Positions 24,962 to 33,196 of a stretch of DNA of 64,000 nucleotides are shown here, piece after piece. A program made the translations under genes and the position numbers. The stretch is from Planctomycetota bacterium. GTDB taxonomy: Bacteria; Planctomycetota; UBA1135; UBA2386. A model generated the notes under the pieces. That model worked only from the letters and a program-made list of their open reading frames with translations, was not told where the DNA came from and made no database searches. The stretch spans positions 1 to 64,000 of the forward strand of contig JAQCBR010000003.1 of the NCBI GenBank assembly GCA_027621295.1. The letters run 5' to 3'. The first letter of the stretch is position 1, and every line of letters begins with the position of its first letter.

Positions 24962-26227
24962 ATGCGCGTCGTCTTCGTCCTCGACCCCACCACCGGCCCG
25001 GCCGGCGATCCGAGCTCCGTCCTGGCGCTCGCGTCCCGGCTGCCGGCCCGCGGGTTCCACGTCGACCTGTTCTGGTTCGGCGACCCCGAACCGGCGGGAC
25101 CGGCACCCATCCCGCACCGGGGCACGAGCCCGGCGAGCCTGCCCGCAGCGGACATTCTCGTCGCGACCTCGGCCGACACCGTCGAGTTCGCGGTCGCCGC
25201 GCGCCGCGCTCCGGTGGTCCGACTGGTGACCGAAGCCGCGCCCGAAGCGGGCCGCCCGGTGCCGACGATCGTCGCCGGCGACATCGCGCGAATCGCAGGT
25301 CGCCCCCACGGCGAGCTGCACCCGATGGGACTCTGCGTCGACCCGACGACCTTCCAGCCGAAGACCGGTCCGAGACGACCCGGTCCGACCCGCATCGGCA
25401 CGTTCGGCGTCGACGCCTCGACCGGCGCCGCGCTCAGGGCGACGCTGGCCGACTTCGACCTGAAGCCCGAACTCGTCCGCATCGAGGACTCGTGCCTCGT
25501 GCGCGCCGACGTTTCCCGGGCCACGCTCCTCCAGGACCTCGACCTCCTGGTCCTCGCGGGTGACGGTGACGACCGCTTCGCGGTCGAGGCGATGGCCTGC
25601 GGCGTGCCCTGCGTCCTCGGCGACACGCGGCGCGTCCGCGGCTGGCTCGGCGAACGCACGGGCGCAGCGCTCCTCGTCGACACCGCCGACGTGCGCAGCG
25701 TCGCCGAGGGGGTGGTCTTCCTCATCCGGCACCGAAGACTGCGCGACGACGTCCAGGACGCCGCGCGTCGGATCGCCGCGGGCCACGGCTGCGACCCGAG
25801 CGCCGACGACCTCGCGCAGGCGCTGACGCGGGCCGCGGAACGCGCCTGTGCAGTCTCGGTCCGCAAGACCCCCGCGCCGACCACCGAGCCCGAACGCCCG
25901 GCCACGATCCCTGCCTCCCCGCTGGCATGGACCCAGGTCGCCGCCGAGCGCCTCGAGCGTGGGGACGCGGACGGCGCGCTCCGCGCGACCGACCGCGCGC
26001 TGGCTGCCGGCGGCACGTCGTGTCGCCTCTTCGAGGTCCGTGCCCACGCGCTCGAAGCGCTGTCCCGCGACGACGACGCGCTCCTCGCGCTCGATCTGGC
26101 GAGCGACCACCGCGACGCGTCGCCGCAGACCTTCCGCGAACTGGCGCGCCATCTGCGCCGTTGCGGCGAGGTCGCCCGCGCGCGCATCGCCGAGGACGAA
26201 GCCGCGGTGCGCGCGGCCTGCGGCTGA
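24962..26227 (+). CDS. GT4-like glycosyltransferase with C-terminal helical repeats
   Basis: The 421-residue protein has a GT-B-like beginning (MRVVFVLDPTTGPAGD, VLALASRLPARGFHVDLF). Its second domain contains the strand-helix VLAGDGDDRFAVEAMACGVPCV, which matches the GT4 donor-binding EAMACGVP element. It lacks the usual long N-terminal acceptor domain features, so activity is not certain. The last 100 residues, after a proline-rich linker, are TPR-like (LERGDADGALRATDRAL). It may therefore be a glycosyltransferase fused to a protein-binding domain. A 12-bp inverted repeat follows its stop codon. Confidence 0.65.
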   Translation: MRVVFVLDPTTGPAGDPSSVLALASRLPARGFHVDLFWFGDPEPAGPAPIPHRGTSPASLPAADILVATSADTVEFAVAARRAPVVRLVTEAAPEAGRPVPTIVAGDIARIAGRPHGELHPMGLCVDPTTFQPKTGPRRPGPTRIGTFGVDASTGAALRATLADFDLKPELVRIEDSCLVRADVSRATLLQDLDLLVLAGDGDDRFAVEAMACGVPCVLGDTRRVRGWLGERTGAALLVDTADVRSVAEGVVFLIRHRRLRDDVQDAARRIAAGHGCDPSADDLAQALTRAAERACAVSVRKTPAPTTEPERPATIPASPLAWTQVAAERLERGDADGALRATDRALAAGGTSCRLFEVRAHALEALSRDDDALLALDLASDHRDASPQTFRELARHLRRCGEVARARIAEDEAAVRAACG

Positions 26228-26238
26228 GACCGACCGTC

Positions 26239-26270
26239 ACGGCGTGTGACGAGATCGAGTCACACGCCGT
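26239..26270. terminator. bidirectional hairpin terminator
   Basis: ACGGCGTGTGAC and GTCACACGCCGT form a perfect 12-bp stem with an 8-nt loop (GAGATCGA) between two convergent genes. The right arm reaches the stop codon of the antiporter gene. There is no T-tract. As the only material between convergent genes it probably terminates both. It could instead be an operator, but the position between two stops makes that unlikely. Confidence 0.7.
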
Positions 26271-27247
26271 CAGCCGGCGTCGATCGCGATCCGGAACGCG
26301 ATCAGCCCGAGGTAGCCGAGCACCAGCACCGCACCCTCGGGGCGGGACATCCGACCGCCCTTGCCGAGGAACGGCACGAGCGCGAGGCTGACGACGACGA
26401 GCGCCGGCGTGTCGTAGCGGAGCAGATCGACGCTGACGGACTGCGGCACCGTGGTGCAGCTCACGCCGAGGATGCCGAGCGCGTTGAAGATGTTCGAGCC
26501 CAGCACGTTGCCGACCGCGACGTCCGACTGACCGCGGCGGGCGGCGACCAGCGAGGTGACGAGCTCCGGGGCCGAGGTGCCGAACGCGACGACGGTCAGG
26601 CCGATGATCACGTCCGACAAGCCCAGGCGCCGCGCGATCTCGCTCGCCGACCCGACGAGGAGGTCGGCTCCGTAGACGAGCACCGCGAGGCCGCCAGCGA
26701 TCAGCAGGAGTGCGACCGGCATCGACAGGCGCCGCTCGGCGGCCGGCACCGGCGGCGCGTCGAGCAGCGCCTTCATCGCGCGCTCCTCCGCGGCCTCCGC
26801 CTTGCCGACGCGGTAGCCGCGCCAGAGGAACAGACCCATCAGGCACAGGAGCAGCGCCCCGTGCAGGCGGCCGAGCCGCAGGTCCGGGCTCGTCAACGCC
26901 AGGAACGGCACGAACGCGCAGGCGATCGCGATCCGCACCTCGGTCCGGATCACCGCGTAGCGCACCGGGATCGGCTGGAGCCACGCGGTCAGACCGAGGA
27001 TCAGCGCGATGTTCATCAGGTTCGAGCCGACGACGTTGCCGAGCCCGATGCCCTCACGACCCTGGAGCGCCGCGCCGAGCGTCGCCGCGAGCTCCGGCGT
27101 CGAAGTGCCGAACCCGACGATCGTCAGCCCGATGAAGAACGACGACAGCCCGAGTCGGCGCGCGATCGCGACCGAACCCCGCACGAGCGCCTCGGCGCCG
27201 ACGGCGAGCAGCAGCAGTGACCCGATCAGCAGCAGCGCGGACAGCAT
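26270..27247 (-). CDS. calcium/sodium antiporter, CaCA family
   Basis: The 325-residue membrane protein has two inverted alpha-repeats, GFGTSTPEL (45-53) with GNVVGSN (70-76) and AFGTSAPEL (221-229) with GNVLGSN (246-252). The acidic residues in each are ion ligands in NCX/YrbG-type exchangers. About ten membrane helices surround a hydrophilic loop (about 147-175). It exchanges Ca2+ for Na+ (or K+). The start at 27247 was chosen because upstream sequence in frame is arginine-rich. The gene is just downstream (23 bp) of the tRNA-dihydrouridine synthase gene on the same strand. Confidence 0.93.
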   Translation of the reverse strand: MLSALLLIGSLLLLAVGAEALVRGSVAIARRLGLSSFFIGLTIVGFGTSTPELAATLGAALQGREGIGLGNVVGSNLMNIALILGLTAWLQPIPVRYAVIRTEVRIAIACAFVPFLALTSPDLRLGRLHGALLLCLMGLFLWRGYRVGKAEAAEERAMKALLDAPPVPAAERRLSMPVALLLIAGGLAVLVYGADLLVGSASEIARRLGLSDVIIGLTVVAFGTSAPELVTSLVAARRGQSDVAVGNVLGSNIFNALGILGVSCTTVPQSVSVDLLRYDTPALVVVSLALVPFLGKGGRMSRPEGAVLVLGYLGLIAFRIAIDAG

Positions 27248-27270
27248 GGGCGGCGCTCGACGTAGGGAGG

Positions 27271-28389
27271 TCAGCCGGCGCTGACCGAGAACTCTCCGGA
27301 ATCGTCGAGCTCGGGTCGACCGACCTCGGCGGCCAGGACCTCGAGCCCGGCACACGCACCGTCGACGTCCGCCGCGTCCCACAGCAGGGCGGCGATGCGC
27401 TCGTGGACCTCAGGGCGCGGGTCGCGCAGCACCTGCTCGGCCGGCGAGAGTTCGCCTTCGTCGACGACCCGCGTCTGCATCAGCGGGTAGGCGCGCGCCT
27501 TCTCGACGAAAGTCTCCTCCGGCATCGGTCGGTAGCGGCAGAAGAACGAGAAGTGCCACGGCAGGAAGAACATCGCCCGCTTGCGGCCCTTCTCGTCGTC
27601 ACGGAAGTGCTCCTTCGCGTAGCGGACGAGGCGCAGGTAGACCTCGACCCGCTCCGCGGTGGTCGGCAGCCAGGTCCGGCCGCTCGCGCACTCCTCGAAG
27701 AGCCACGGCTTGACCAGCACACCACGGGCGAGCATCACCGCAGCACAGCCCGACTGCGCGATCCGATCCTCGGCCTCGTGCCAAGTGAGCACGTCGCCGT
27801 TCCCGACCACCGGGATGGATCGCTCCTGGACGAGCTGCCCGACGAGATCCCAGTCCGCTGCGCGGGTGTAGCGCTGCTCGCGGGTGCGGCCGTGCAGAGT
27901 GATCATCGACGCGCCGGCCTCCTCGACGAGCCGGGCGACCTCGGGCGCGTTGATCTCGCCCTCCTTCCAGCCCGCGCGGATCTTGACCGTCACCGGCACG
28001 TCGAGCGCCTCGACCATCGCCTCGACGATGCGCGCGAGCGCGGCCGGACGCTGGAGTAGCGTCGATCCCATGCCGCGGCGGATCACGTCGTGGATCGGGC
28101 AGCCGGCGTTGATGTCGATGAAGTCCGCGCCGCGCTCGACCGCGGTCTGCGCCGCCTGGACGCCGTCCTTCGGGTTGCCGACCGCGAGCTGGACGCCGAA
28201 GCAGGGCTCGGACTCGTGACGCCGGAGCAGCGCCATCTCGGACGGGCGACGCCGGACGACCTGCTTCGCGTAGGCCATCTCGGACATCGTGACCTTGGCC
28301 CCGAAGTCGACGCAGAGCCGGCGGAACGGCAGGTTCCCGCCCTTGGTCAGCGGGGCGAGCAGGAAGCGAGGCGGGGTCCAGCGGGACAT
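27271..28389 (-). CDS. tRNA-dihydrouridine synthase, eukaryotic Dus3-like
   Basis: The 372-residue FMN enzyme reduces uridine to dihydrouridine in tRNA. It has the conserved NAGCPI with catalytic Cys97, KIRAG with the active-site lysine (Lys136), LHGR (165-168) and GNGD (196-199). Its detailed sequence is closer to eukaryotic Dus3 than to DusA/B/C. It opens LAPLTKGGNLPFRRLC, has HGRTREQRYTRAADW and VMLARGVLVKPWLFEE, and includes FCRYRPMP at the position of FCRYVPVG. It lacks the N-terminal zinc-finger part of Dus3. A TACGCT hexamer 10 nt before ATG suggests a leaderless transcript. Confidence 0.87.
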   Translation of the reverse strand: MSRWTPPRFLLAPLTKGGNLPFRRLCVDFGAKVTMSEMAYAKQVVRRRPSEMALLRRHESEPCFGVQLAVGNPKDGVQAAQTAVERGADFIDINAGCPIHDVIRRGMGSTLLQRPAALARIVEAMVEALDVPVTVKIRAGWKEGEINAPEVARLVEEAGASMITLHGRTREQRYTRAADWDLVGQLVQERSIPVVGNGDVLTWHEAEDRIAQSGCAAVMLARGVLVKPWLFEECASGRTWLPTTAERVEVYLRLVRYAKEHFRDDEKGRKRAMFFLPWHFSFFCRYRPMPEETFVEKARAYPLMQTRVVDEGELSPAEQVLRDPRPEVHERIAALLWDAADVDGACAGLEVLAAEVGRPELDDSGEFSVSAG

Positions 28390-28399
28390 GGGGGCGAAG

Positions 28400-28405
28400 A
28401 GCGTA
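28400..28405 (-). promoter_or_regulatory. candidate -10 element (TACGCT), leaderless dus
   Basis: TACGCT on the minus strand ends 10 nt before the ATG of the Dus3-like gene. Confidence 0.45.
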
Positions 28406-28449
28406 GCGAGGGCCGGCCGCGAAACACGGGACTGGTCCGGCTCAGGCCG

Positions 28450-28902
28450 TCAGCCCCGGTTGAGCCAGAACAACCCGGCGTTCAGCCAGGTCGCGTAGCC
28501 GACCCAGCACGCATAGGGCACGAGCAGCCACGCGGCCATCGCCGAGACCGCCCGGGCGGTCCGCACCAACAGCACGAGGATCGGCAGCAGGACCGTGAGG
28601 TCGACGAGCGCCCAGCCGAGCTGGTGGAGCCCGAAGCACAGCCACGACCACGCGGCGTTCAGGAGGAGCTGCGCCGCGTACAGGCCGAGCGCCCGGGAAC
28701 GGGCCGCACCGGCCGCGGCGCGCCAGAGCCGCGCGCCGGCCACCGCGATCCCCAAGTACAGCGCGGTCCAGACGGGTCCGAACACCCAAGGTGGCGGGGT
28801 CCCCAGCGGCTTCTCGAGGCCGGAGTACCAGTCGCCGGGTGGGAACAGCGCGCCGGTCGTCGCGACGCCGAACACGAGCAGCAGGAAGTAGACGTAGGTC
28901 AT
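28450..28902 (-). CDS. tspO: TspO/MBR (peripheral benzodiazepine receptor) family protein
   Basis: The 150-residue protein has five predicted membrane helices and the TspO signature KPLGTPPPWVFGPVWTALY. It also has the conserved SWLCFGLHQLGWALVDL segment and the final WVGYATWLNAGLFWLN. TspO proteins bind porphyrins, haem precursors and cholesterol-like lipids and are involved in stress responses; their exact function is debated. Its ATG overlaps the end of the upstream gene by 4 bp (ATGA), so the two are translated together, but that gene has no known function. Confidence 0.92.
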   Translation of the reverse strand: MTYVYFLLLVFGVATTGALFPPGDWYSGLEKPLGTPPPWVFGPVWTALYLGIAVAGARLWRAAAGAARSRALGLYAAQLLLNAAWSWLCFGLHQLGWALVDLTVLLPILVLLVRTARAVSAMAAWLLVPYACWVGYATWLNAGLFWLNRG

Positions 28903-29630
28903 CGCGTATGTCTCTCTGCGTCGTCCGGGCGACGCACCGAGAGGAACCCGATCGGGTCCCCGACGATCGCCGACTCGACGAGGACGTCGTCGGCCTCGAC
29001 CGTGACGCCGAGGCGGTCGGCCGCCCGCAGCAGCCACGGCACCTCCTCGACGGTCGTCGTGAACACCGACTGCGGGCCGGTCGCCGCCAGCAGCGCGTCG
29101 AGGAGCGCTTCGATCGCCGCACGCTCGCGGGTGAACGCGTCGACGTCCAGCAGGGCCGGGGGCATCCGGCCGTAGCCGACCGCGCTGACCTGGGGCCAGG
29201 TCTCCGGATCGGTCAGGACGCTGACCATCGACACGTGGTCGAGGACGCCAGCCCCGGACGCGGCAGCTCCGGCGTCCTCCGCGACGACCGTGACCGATCC
29301 GGCGAGACCGACTTCGGTGAGGCCGGCGGCGAGGAGCCGGCACTCGGCGGCGCGGAGGTTCGCTATGCGAATGGTCCGCCCCCGCTCGACGACCTCGGCG
29401 ACGACGGCGGGCAGGTCGGCCACGCCCCCACCGGCGTAGAGGCTCGAGCCGCCGGCGGCGAGCCGCGGGAGCAGCGCGTCCGCCCAGCGCAGACCGAGTC
29501 GCAGCGCCTTGCCCCGGTGCTCCGCCCAGAACGCCTCCCCGCCCTCGTCGCAGTACACGTCGCCGAGCGCCCGCCAATCGAGCGCCCGGAACAGGTGCCG
29601 AAGCACCCGATCGGTTTCCGAACGGCCCAT
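28899..29630 (-). CDS. hypothetical Rossmann-like protein upstream of tspO
   Basis: The 243-residue protein has alternating beta strands and helices with a glycine-rich turn near the N-terminus (SSLYAGGGVADLPAVVAEV). Later come strands such as TIRIANLRAAECRLL, VLDHVSMVSVLTDPETWPQV and VFTTTVEEVPWLLRAADRLG. The pattern hints at a Rossmann-like, SAM-methyltransferase-type fold, but the GxGxG motif is not canonical and I assign no function. It is divergent from mobA (starts 59 bp apart) and its end overlaps the tspO start by 4 bp. Confidence 0.6.
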   Translation of the reverse strand: MGRSETDRVLRHLFRALDWRALGDVYCDEGGEAFWAEHRGKALRLGLRWADALLPRLAAGGSSLYAGGGVADLPAVVAEVVERGRTIRIANLRAAECRLLAAGLTEVGLAGSVTVVAEDAGAAASGAGVLDHVSMVSVLTDPETWPQVSAVGYGRMPPALLDVDAFTRERAAIEALLDALLAATGPQSVFTTTVEEVPWLLRAADRLGVTVEADDVLVESAIVGDPIGFLSVRRPDDAERHTR

Positions 29631-29675
29631 TGCAGATTCCTTGTCCACGCTTTTGCCGATTCTGATCTGCGGGCC

Positions 29676-29681
29676 TACCCT
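29676..29681 (+). promoter_or_regulatory. candidate -10 element (TACCCT), leaderless mobA
   Basis: TACCCT is followed by 7 nt (GCGCACC) and the mobA ATG at 29689, with no ribosome-binding site between. Confidence 0.5.
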
Positions 29682-29688
29682 GCGCACC

Positions 29689-30294
29689 ATGATCCTGGGT
29701 TCGATCGTGCTGGCAGGAGGAAGCAGCTCACGGATGGGCACTTCCAAGGCCGGGCTCGCCTGGGGTGATCGGACGCTGCTCCTGCACACGGTCGAGATGC
29801 TGCTCGACTTCACGTATCCGGTCGCGGTCGTGTCCCGTGACCAGGACTTCGAGCTGCCGCCGCTGCACACCGAGTGTGACCTGATCTTCGACCAGGACCC
29901 GGGTGGCGGACCGCTGCAGGCGATCGAGACCGGGATGGCCTACGTGTTCAGCCGCTGCGACGCAGTGCTCGTCGCGAGCTGTGACCTGCCGTTCCTCGAC
30001 GGCAAGGCCGTCGAATGGTTGGCCGATCAGCTCGGCGACCACACCGGCGTGATCCCGGTCGTCGACGGCAAGCCGCAGCCGCTGTGCGGCATCTACAGCG
30101 AGCGCGCGCTGCCCAAGATCCGCGAGCTGGTCCAGGGCGGCGAGCGGCGAGCCCTCGCGCTCGCCGAACTCCCCGGCATCCAGCTGCTGTCCGAGGAGAA
30201 GTGCCGCGCGTTCGACCCGGAGCTGCGCTTCCTCCGCGACATCGACACGCCCGAGGACTACGAGAACGCACGGCGCGACGCCGGGCAGGCGTAG
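29689..30294 (+). CDS. mobA: molybdenum cofactor guanylyltransferase
   Basis: The 201-residue protein attaches GMP to molybdopterin to give the MGD form of the cofactor. The nucleotide-binding LAGGSSSRMG is at 8-17, with the following TSKAGLAW giving the usual GxSxRMGxxKA start. The metal-binding ASCDLPFLD has its aspartate at about 99, and LRDIDTPEDY is at the C-terminus, as in the MobA family. Moco biosynthetic genes or molybdoenzymes are not in the window. A TACCCT hexamer 7 nt before ATG suggests leaderless transcription. MobA-like nucleotidyltransferases of unknown substrate are also possible. Confidence 0.87.
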   Translation: MILGSIVLAGGSSSRMGTSKAGLAWGDRTLLLHTVEMLLDFTYPVAVVSRDQDFELPPLHTECDLIFDQDPGGGPLQAIETGMAYVFSRCDAVLVASCDLPFLDGKAVEWLADQLGDHTGVIPVVDGKPQPLCGIYSERALPKIRELVQGGERRALALAELPGIQLLSEEKCRAFDPELRFLRDIDTPEDYENARRDAGQA

Positions 30295-30342
30295 CGGGGC
30301 GCCATCGGGGCGCTGGAACCAATCGGAGCGCTGGGACCTGCG

Positions 30343-31122
30343 ATGCGCGTGACGATCCTGGGTTCGGGCACCGCGGTGCCGAACGCCGACCGCTTCCCGG
30401 CCGGCTACCTCGTCGCGGACGGTGGGACGCGCGTGCTCGTCGATCTGGGGCCCGGCGTCCTGCGCCGCGCGGCCGCGTGCGGCATCGACCTCGGCGACAT
30501 CGACGCCGTGCTGCTGACCCACTTCCACACCGACCACTGCGCGGACCTCGCGGCGCTCCTGTTCGGACTCCGCAGCCCCCGCTACGAGGGCCGGCGGCCG
30601 CTGCTCGTCGCGGGCGCCCACGGGCTCGCCGAGCTGCTCGGCCATCTGACCGCCGCCTGGCCCTGGCTGTCCCCGCGCGGCTTCGAGCTCGAGGTGCGGG
30701 AGATCGGCGAGGGGGGCCACGAGATCGCAGGACTCCGGGTCGAGGCGGTCCGGGTCGAACACACCGACGCGAGCCTCGGCTACCGGGTGACCGGCTCGAA
30801 CGGGGCGGTCGCCGCGTTCAGCGGCGACGCGGTGTACTGCCCAGCGCTCGTGCCGCTCGCCCGCGGCGCCGAGCTCTTCATCTGCGACAGCGCGTTCCCC
30901 GGCGCATTGCCCGGCCCCGGGCACATGACCCCGGCCGAGGCCGGGCGGGCCGCCGCAGCCGCGGGCGTCCACACGCTCGTCCCGACCCACTTCTACCCGG
31001 AGTGCGACGGCCACGACCTGGAGGCCGAGGCCCGCGCCGAGTTCACGGGTGAGGTGGTGCTGGCCCGGGATCTGCTGTCGTTCGAGCTTGCGCCGGGCCG
31101 TGTCGGCCACGCCGAATCTTGA
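30343..31122 (+). CDS. metallo-beta-lactamase fold hydrolase, RNase Z/ElaC-like
   Basis: The 259-residue protein starts MRVTILGSGTAVPN, typical of RNase Z-like MBL proteins, and carries the metal site THFHTDH (59-65: His60, His62, Asp64, His65). Further metal ligands follow in VEHTDAS, AFSGDAV and the late PTHFYPE. The arrangement fits the RNase Z/arylsulfatase-like branch, though a full exosite arm is not apparent, so a tRNA-3'-processing role cannot be asserted. It lies 48 bp downstream of mobA on the same strand. Confidence 0.82.
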   Translation: MRVTILGSGTAVPNADRFPAGYLVADGGTRVLVDLGPGVLRRAAACGIDLGDIDAVLLTHFHTDHCADLAALLFGLRSPRYEGRRPLLVAGAHGLAELLGHLTAAWPWLSPRGFELEVREIGEGGHEIAGLRVEAVRVEHTDASLGYRVTGSNGAVAAFSGDAVYCPALVPLARGAELFICDSAFPGALPGPGHMTPAEAGRAAAAAGVHTLVPTHFYPECDGHDLEAEARAEFTGEVVLARDLLSFELAPGRVGHAES

Positions 31123-31240
31123 AACCGGGCGCGCAGCGGCGAATCCTCTTCGCCCCACGAATTCCGGCGCTCCCCCTCCCGGACGGGAGCGGACGACGCG
31201 CGCCGGGCGTTCCGAACCCAACCGAGAAACCGCCGCCATC

Positions 31241-33172
31241 ATGACCACGCAACGAGCCGAACAGCACGCGTTCGCCGCCGAGGTCGACCAAGTCCTGTCG
31301 ATCGTCGTCAACTCGCTCTACAGCCACCGGGAGGTCTTCCTCCGCGAGCTGATCAGCAACGCGAGTGATGCGCTCGACAAGCTGTCGTTCGAAGCGCTGA
31401 CCGACGCGTCGCTCCTGGGAGACGACAAGCAGCTCCGCATCGAGATCGAGGTCGACGAAGAGAAGAAGACGCTGACGATCCGCGACAACGGCGTCGGCAT
31501 GTCGCACGACGAGCTCGTCCAGAACCTGGGGACGATCGCGCGTTCGGGCAGCCGGCAGCTGATGAACGCCCTCGCCGCCAAGGGTGGCAAGGACGAGAAC
31601 CTGTCGCTGATCGGCCAGTTCGGCGTCGGCTTCTACTCGGCGTTCCTGGTCGCGGATCGCGTCGTCGTCACGTCGCGCCGCGTTGGCAGCGACGAGGCGT
31701 GGCGCTGGGAGAGCGAAGCCAAGGACGGCTTCACGATCGAGCCCACGACCCGCGACGCCCGCGGCACCGAGATCGTCCTCCACCTGAAGGACGACGCGGA
31801 CGACTTCATGCGCTCCTGGGAGGTCCGGAACCTCATCCGCAAGTACTCGGACTACGTCCGTCACCCGATCCGGATGAAGACCGAGACCGAGGAGGACGGC
31901 GAGAAGAAGACCGACTGGGAGACCGTCAACCAAGCCAGCGCGCTCTGGACCCGCCCCAGGTCGGAGGTCACCGACGAGCAGTACGCCGAGTTCTACAAGC
32001 ACCTCGGCCACGACTGGAACGACCCGCTGGCCTGGACCCACTTCAAGGTCGAGGGCACGCAGGAGATGACCGGTCTGCTGTTCGTGCCGAGCCAGGCGCC
32101 GATGGACCTGTTCGAGAAGACGAGCCGCGGCGTGAAGCTGTTCGTCAAGCGGGTCTTCATCATGGAGGACTGCGAGGAGCTGCTGCCCGAGTGGCTGCGC
32201 TTCATGCGCGGCGTCGTCGACAGCGAGGACCTGCCGCTCAACGTGTCCCGCGAGTTGCTCCAGCAGGACCGCGCGACCCGCGCGATCCGCAAGCAGGTCA
32301 TCAAGAAGTCGCTGTCCCTGCTCCAGGAACTCGCCGACGAGGGCGTGACGAAGACCCAGGAAGAGGGCGAGGACGGCGAGAAGAAGGAAGTCGAGCGCAA
32401 CCGCTACGAGACCTTCTGGAAGGCGTTCGGCCGTGTCCTCAAGGAAGGCATCCACTTCGACCCGGAGCACAAGGACGAGATCGCCGCGCTGCTCCGCTTC
32501 GAGTCGACGCGCGAGGAAGGCCTGACCTCGCTGCACGACTACCTCGGCCGGATGCAGCCCGACCAGCCGGGCATCTACTACGTCACGGGCGACGGCCTGT
32601 CCGCCTGCCGCAACAGCCCGCACCTCGAGGCCCTCAAGGCCCGCGGCTACGAGGTGCTCTACATGGCCGACCCGATCGACGAGTGGGTCCTGCAGCGCCT
32701 CGAGGAGTTCGAGGAGAAGAAGCTGATCTCCGCCGCGAAGGGCGCGCTCGACCTCCCGGAGTCGGAGGAGGAGAAGAAGGCGCACGAGGAGCAGGAGAAG
32801 CAGCTCGAGGGCCTGGTCGGCAGCGTGAAGGAAGCGCTCGGCGACAAGGTCAAGGACGTGCGGCTCTCGCACCGCCTCAAGGACTCGCCGGCCTGCCTCG
32901 TCAGCGAGGAGTGGGACATGAGCCCGCACCTCGAGCGCATCCTGCGCGCGAACGGCCAGCAGGTCCCGGACCAGAAGCGGACGCTCGAGCTCAACCCGAA
33001 CCACCCGGTGGTCCAGGCCCTCGACAAGATGGCGACCGACGGCTCGCCCGACCTCGGCTCGTGGAGCTCGATGCTCTACGACCAGGCTCTCCTCGCGGAA
33101 GGCACGATGCCGAAGGACCCGGCCGCCTTCGCCCGTCAGGTCGCCGACCTGATGCAGAAGGCCGCGCGCTGA
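31241..33172 (+). CDS. htpG: molecular chaperone HtpG (Hsp90)
   Basis: The 643-residue protein is a bacterial Hsp90. The GHKL ATPase domain shows ELISNASDALDKL (36-48, with Glu36 and Asn40) and DNGVGM (about 86-91), followed by IGQFGVGFYSAFLVAD. The middle domain has GVKLFVKRVFIMED and LPLNVSRELLQQ (with the catalytic arginine region). The C-terminal dimerisation domain is present. Length matches the family, and the highly charged sequence with many E and K residues is typical. The start at 31241 was chosen for the usual family opening (EQHAFAAEV). A stem-loop overlaps its stop codon. Confidence 0.97.
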   Translation: MTTQRAEQHAFAAEVDQVLSIVVNSLYSHREVFLRELISNASDALDKLSFEALTDASLLGDDKQLRIEIEVDEEKKTLTIRDNGVGMSHDELVQNLGTIARSGSRQLMNALAAKGGKDENLSLIGQFGVGFYSAFLVADRVVVTSRRVGSDEAWRWESEAKDGFTIEPTTRDARGTEIVLHLKDDADDFMRSWEVRNLIRKYSDYVRHPIRMKTETEEDGEKKTDWETVNQASALWTRPRSEVTDEQYAEFYKHLGHDWNDPLAWTHFKVEGTQEMTGLLFVPSQAPMDLFEKTSRGVKLFVKRVFIMEDCEELLPEWLRFMRGVVDSEDLPLNVSRELLQQDRATRAIRKQVIKKSLSLLQELADEGVTKTQEEGEDGEKKEVERNRYETFWKAFGRVLKEGIHFDPEHKDEIAALLRFESTREEGLTSLHDYLGRMQPDQPGIYYVTGDGLSACRNSPHLEALKARGYEVLYMADPIDEWVLQRLEEFEEKKLISAAKGALDLPESEEEKKAHEEQEKQLEGLVGSVKEALGDKVKDVRLSHRLKDSPACLVSEEWDMSPHLERILRANGQQVPDQKRTLELNPNHPVVQALDKMATDGSPDLGSWSSMLYDQALLAEGTMPKDPAAFARQVADLMQKAAR

Positions 33173-33196
33173 TCCGCGAGAGCGTCAGCGGCGCGG
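33162..33196. terminator. bidirectional hairpin terminator after htpG
   Basis: CCGCGCGCTGA and TCAGCGGCGCGG form an 11-bp stem with one bulged base, spanning the stop codons of two convergent genes (htpG and the DMT transporter). There is no T-tract. Confidence 0.6.

Noticed and set aside
26239..26270. The perfect inverted repeat as a regulator binding site
   Set aside because: It lies between two convergent stop codons, not near any start, so termination is the simpler reading.
31043..33004. A 653-codon open frame on the minus strand across htpG
   Set aside because: It is antisense to a complete Hsp90 gene and its translation is leucine/arginine-rich low-complexity sequence. It reflects GC-rich third positions.
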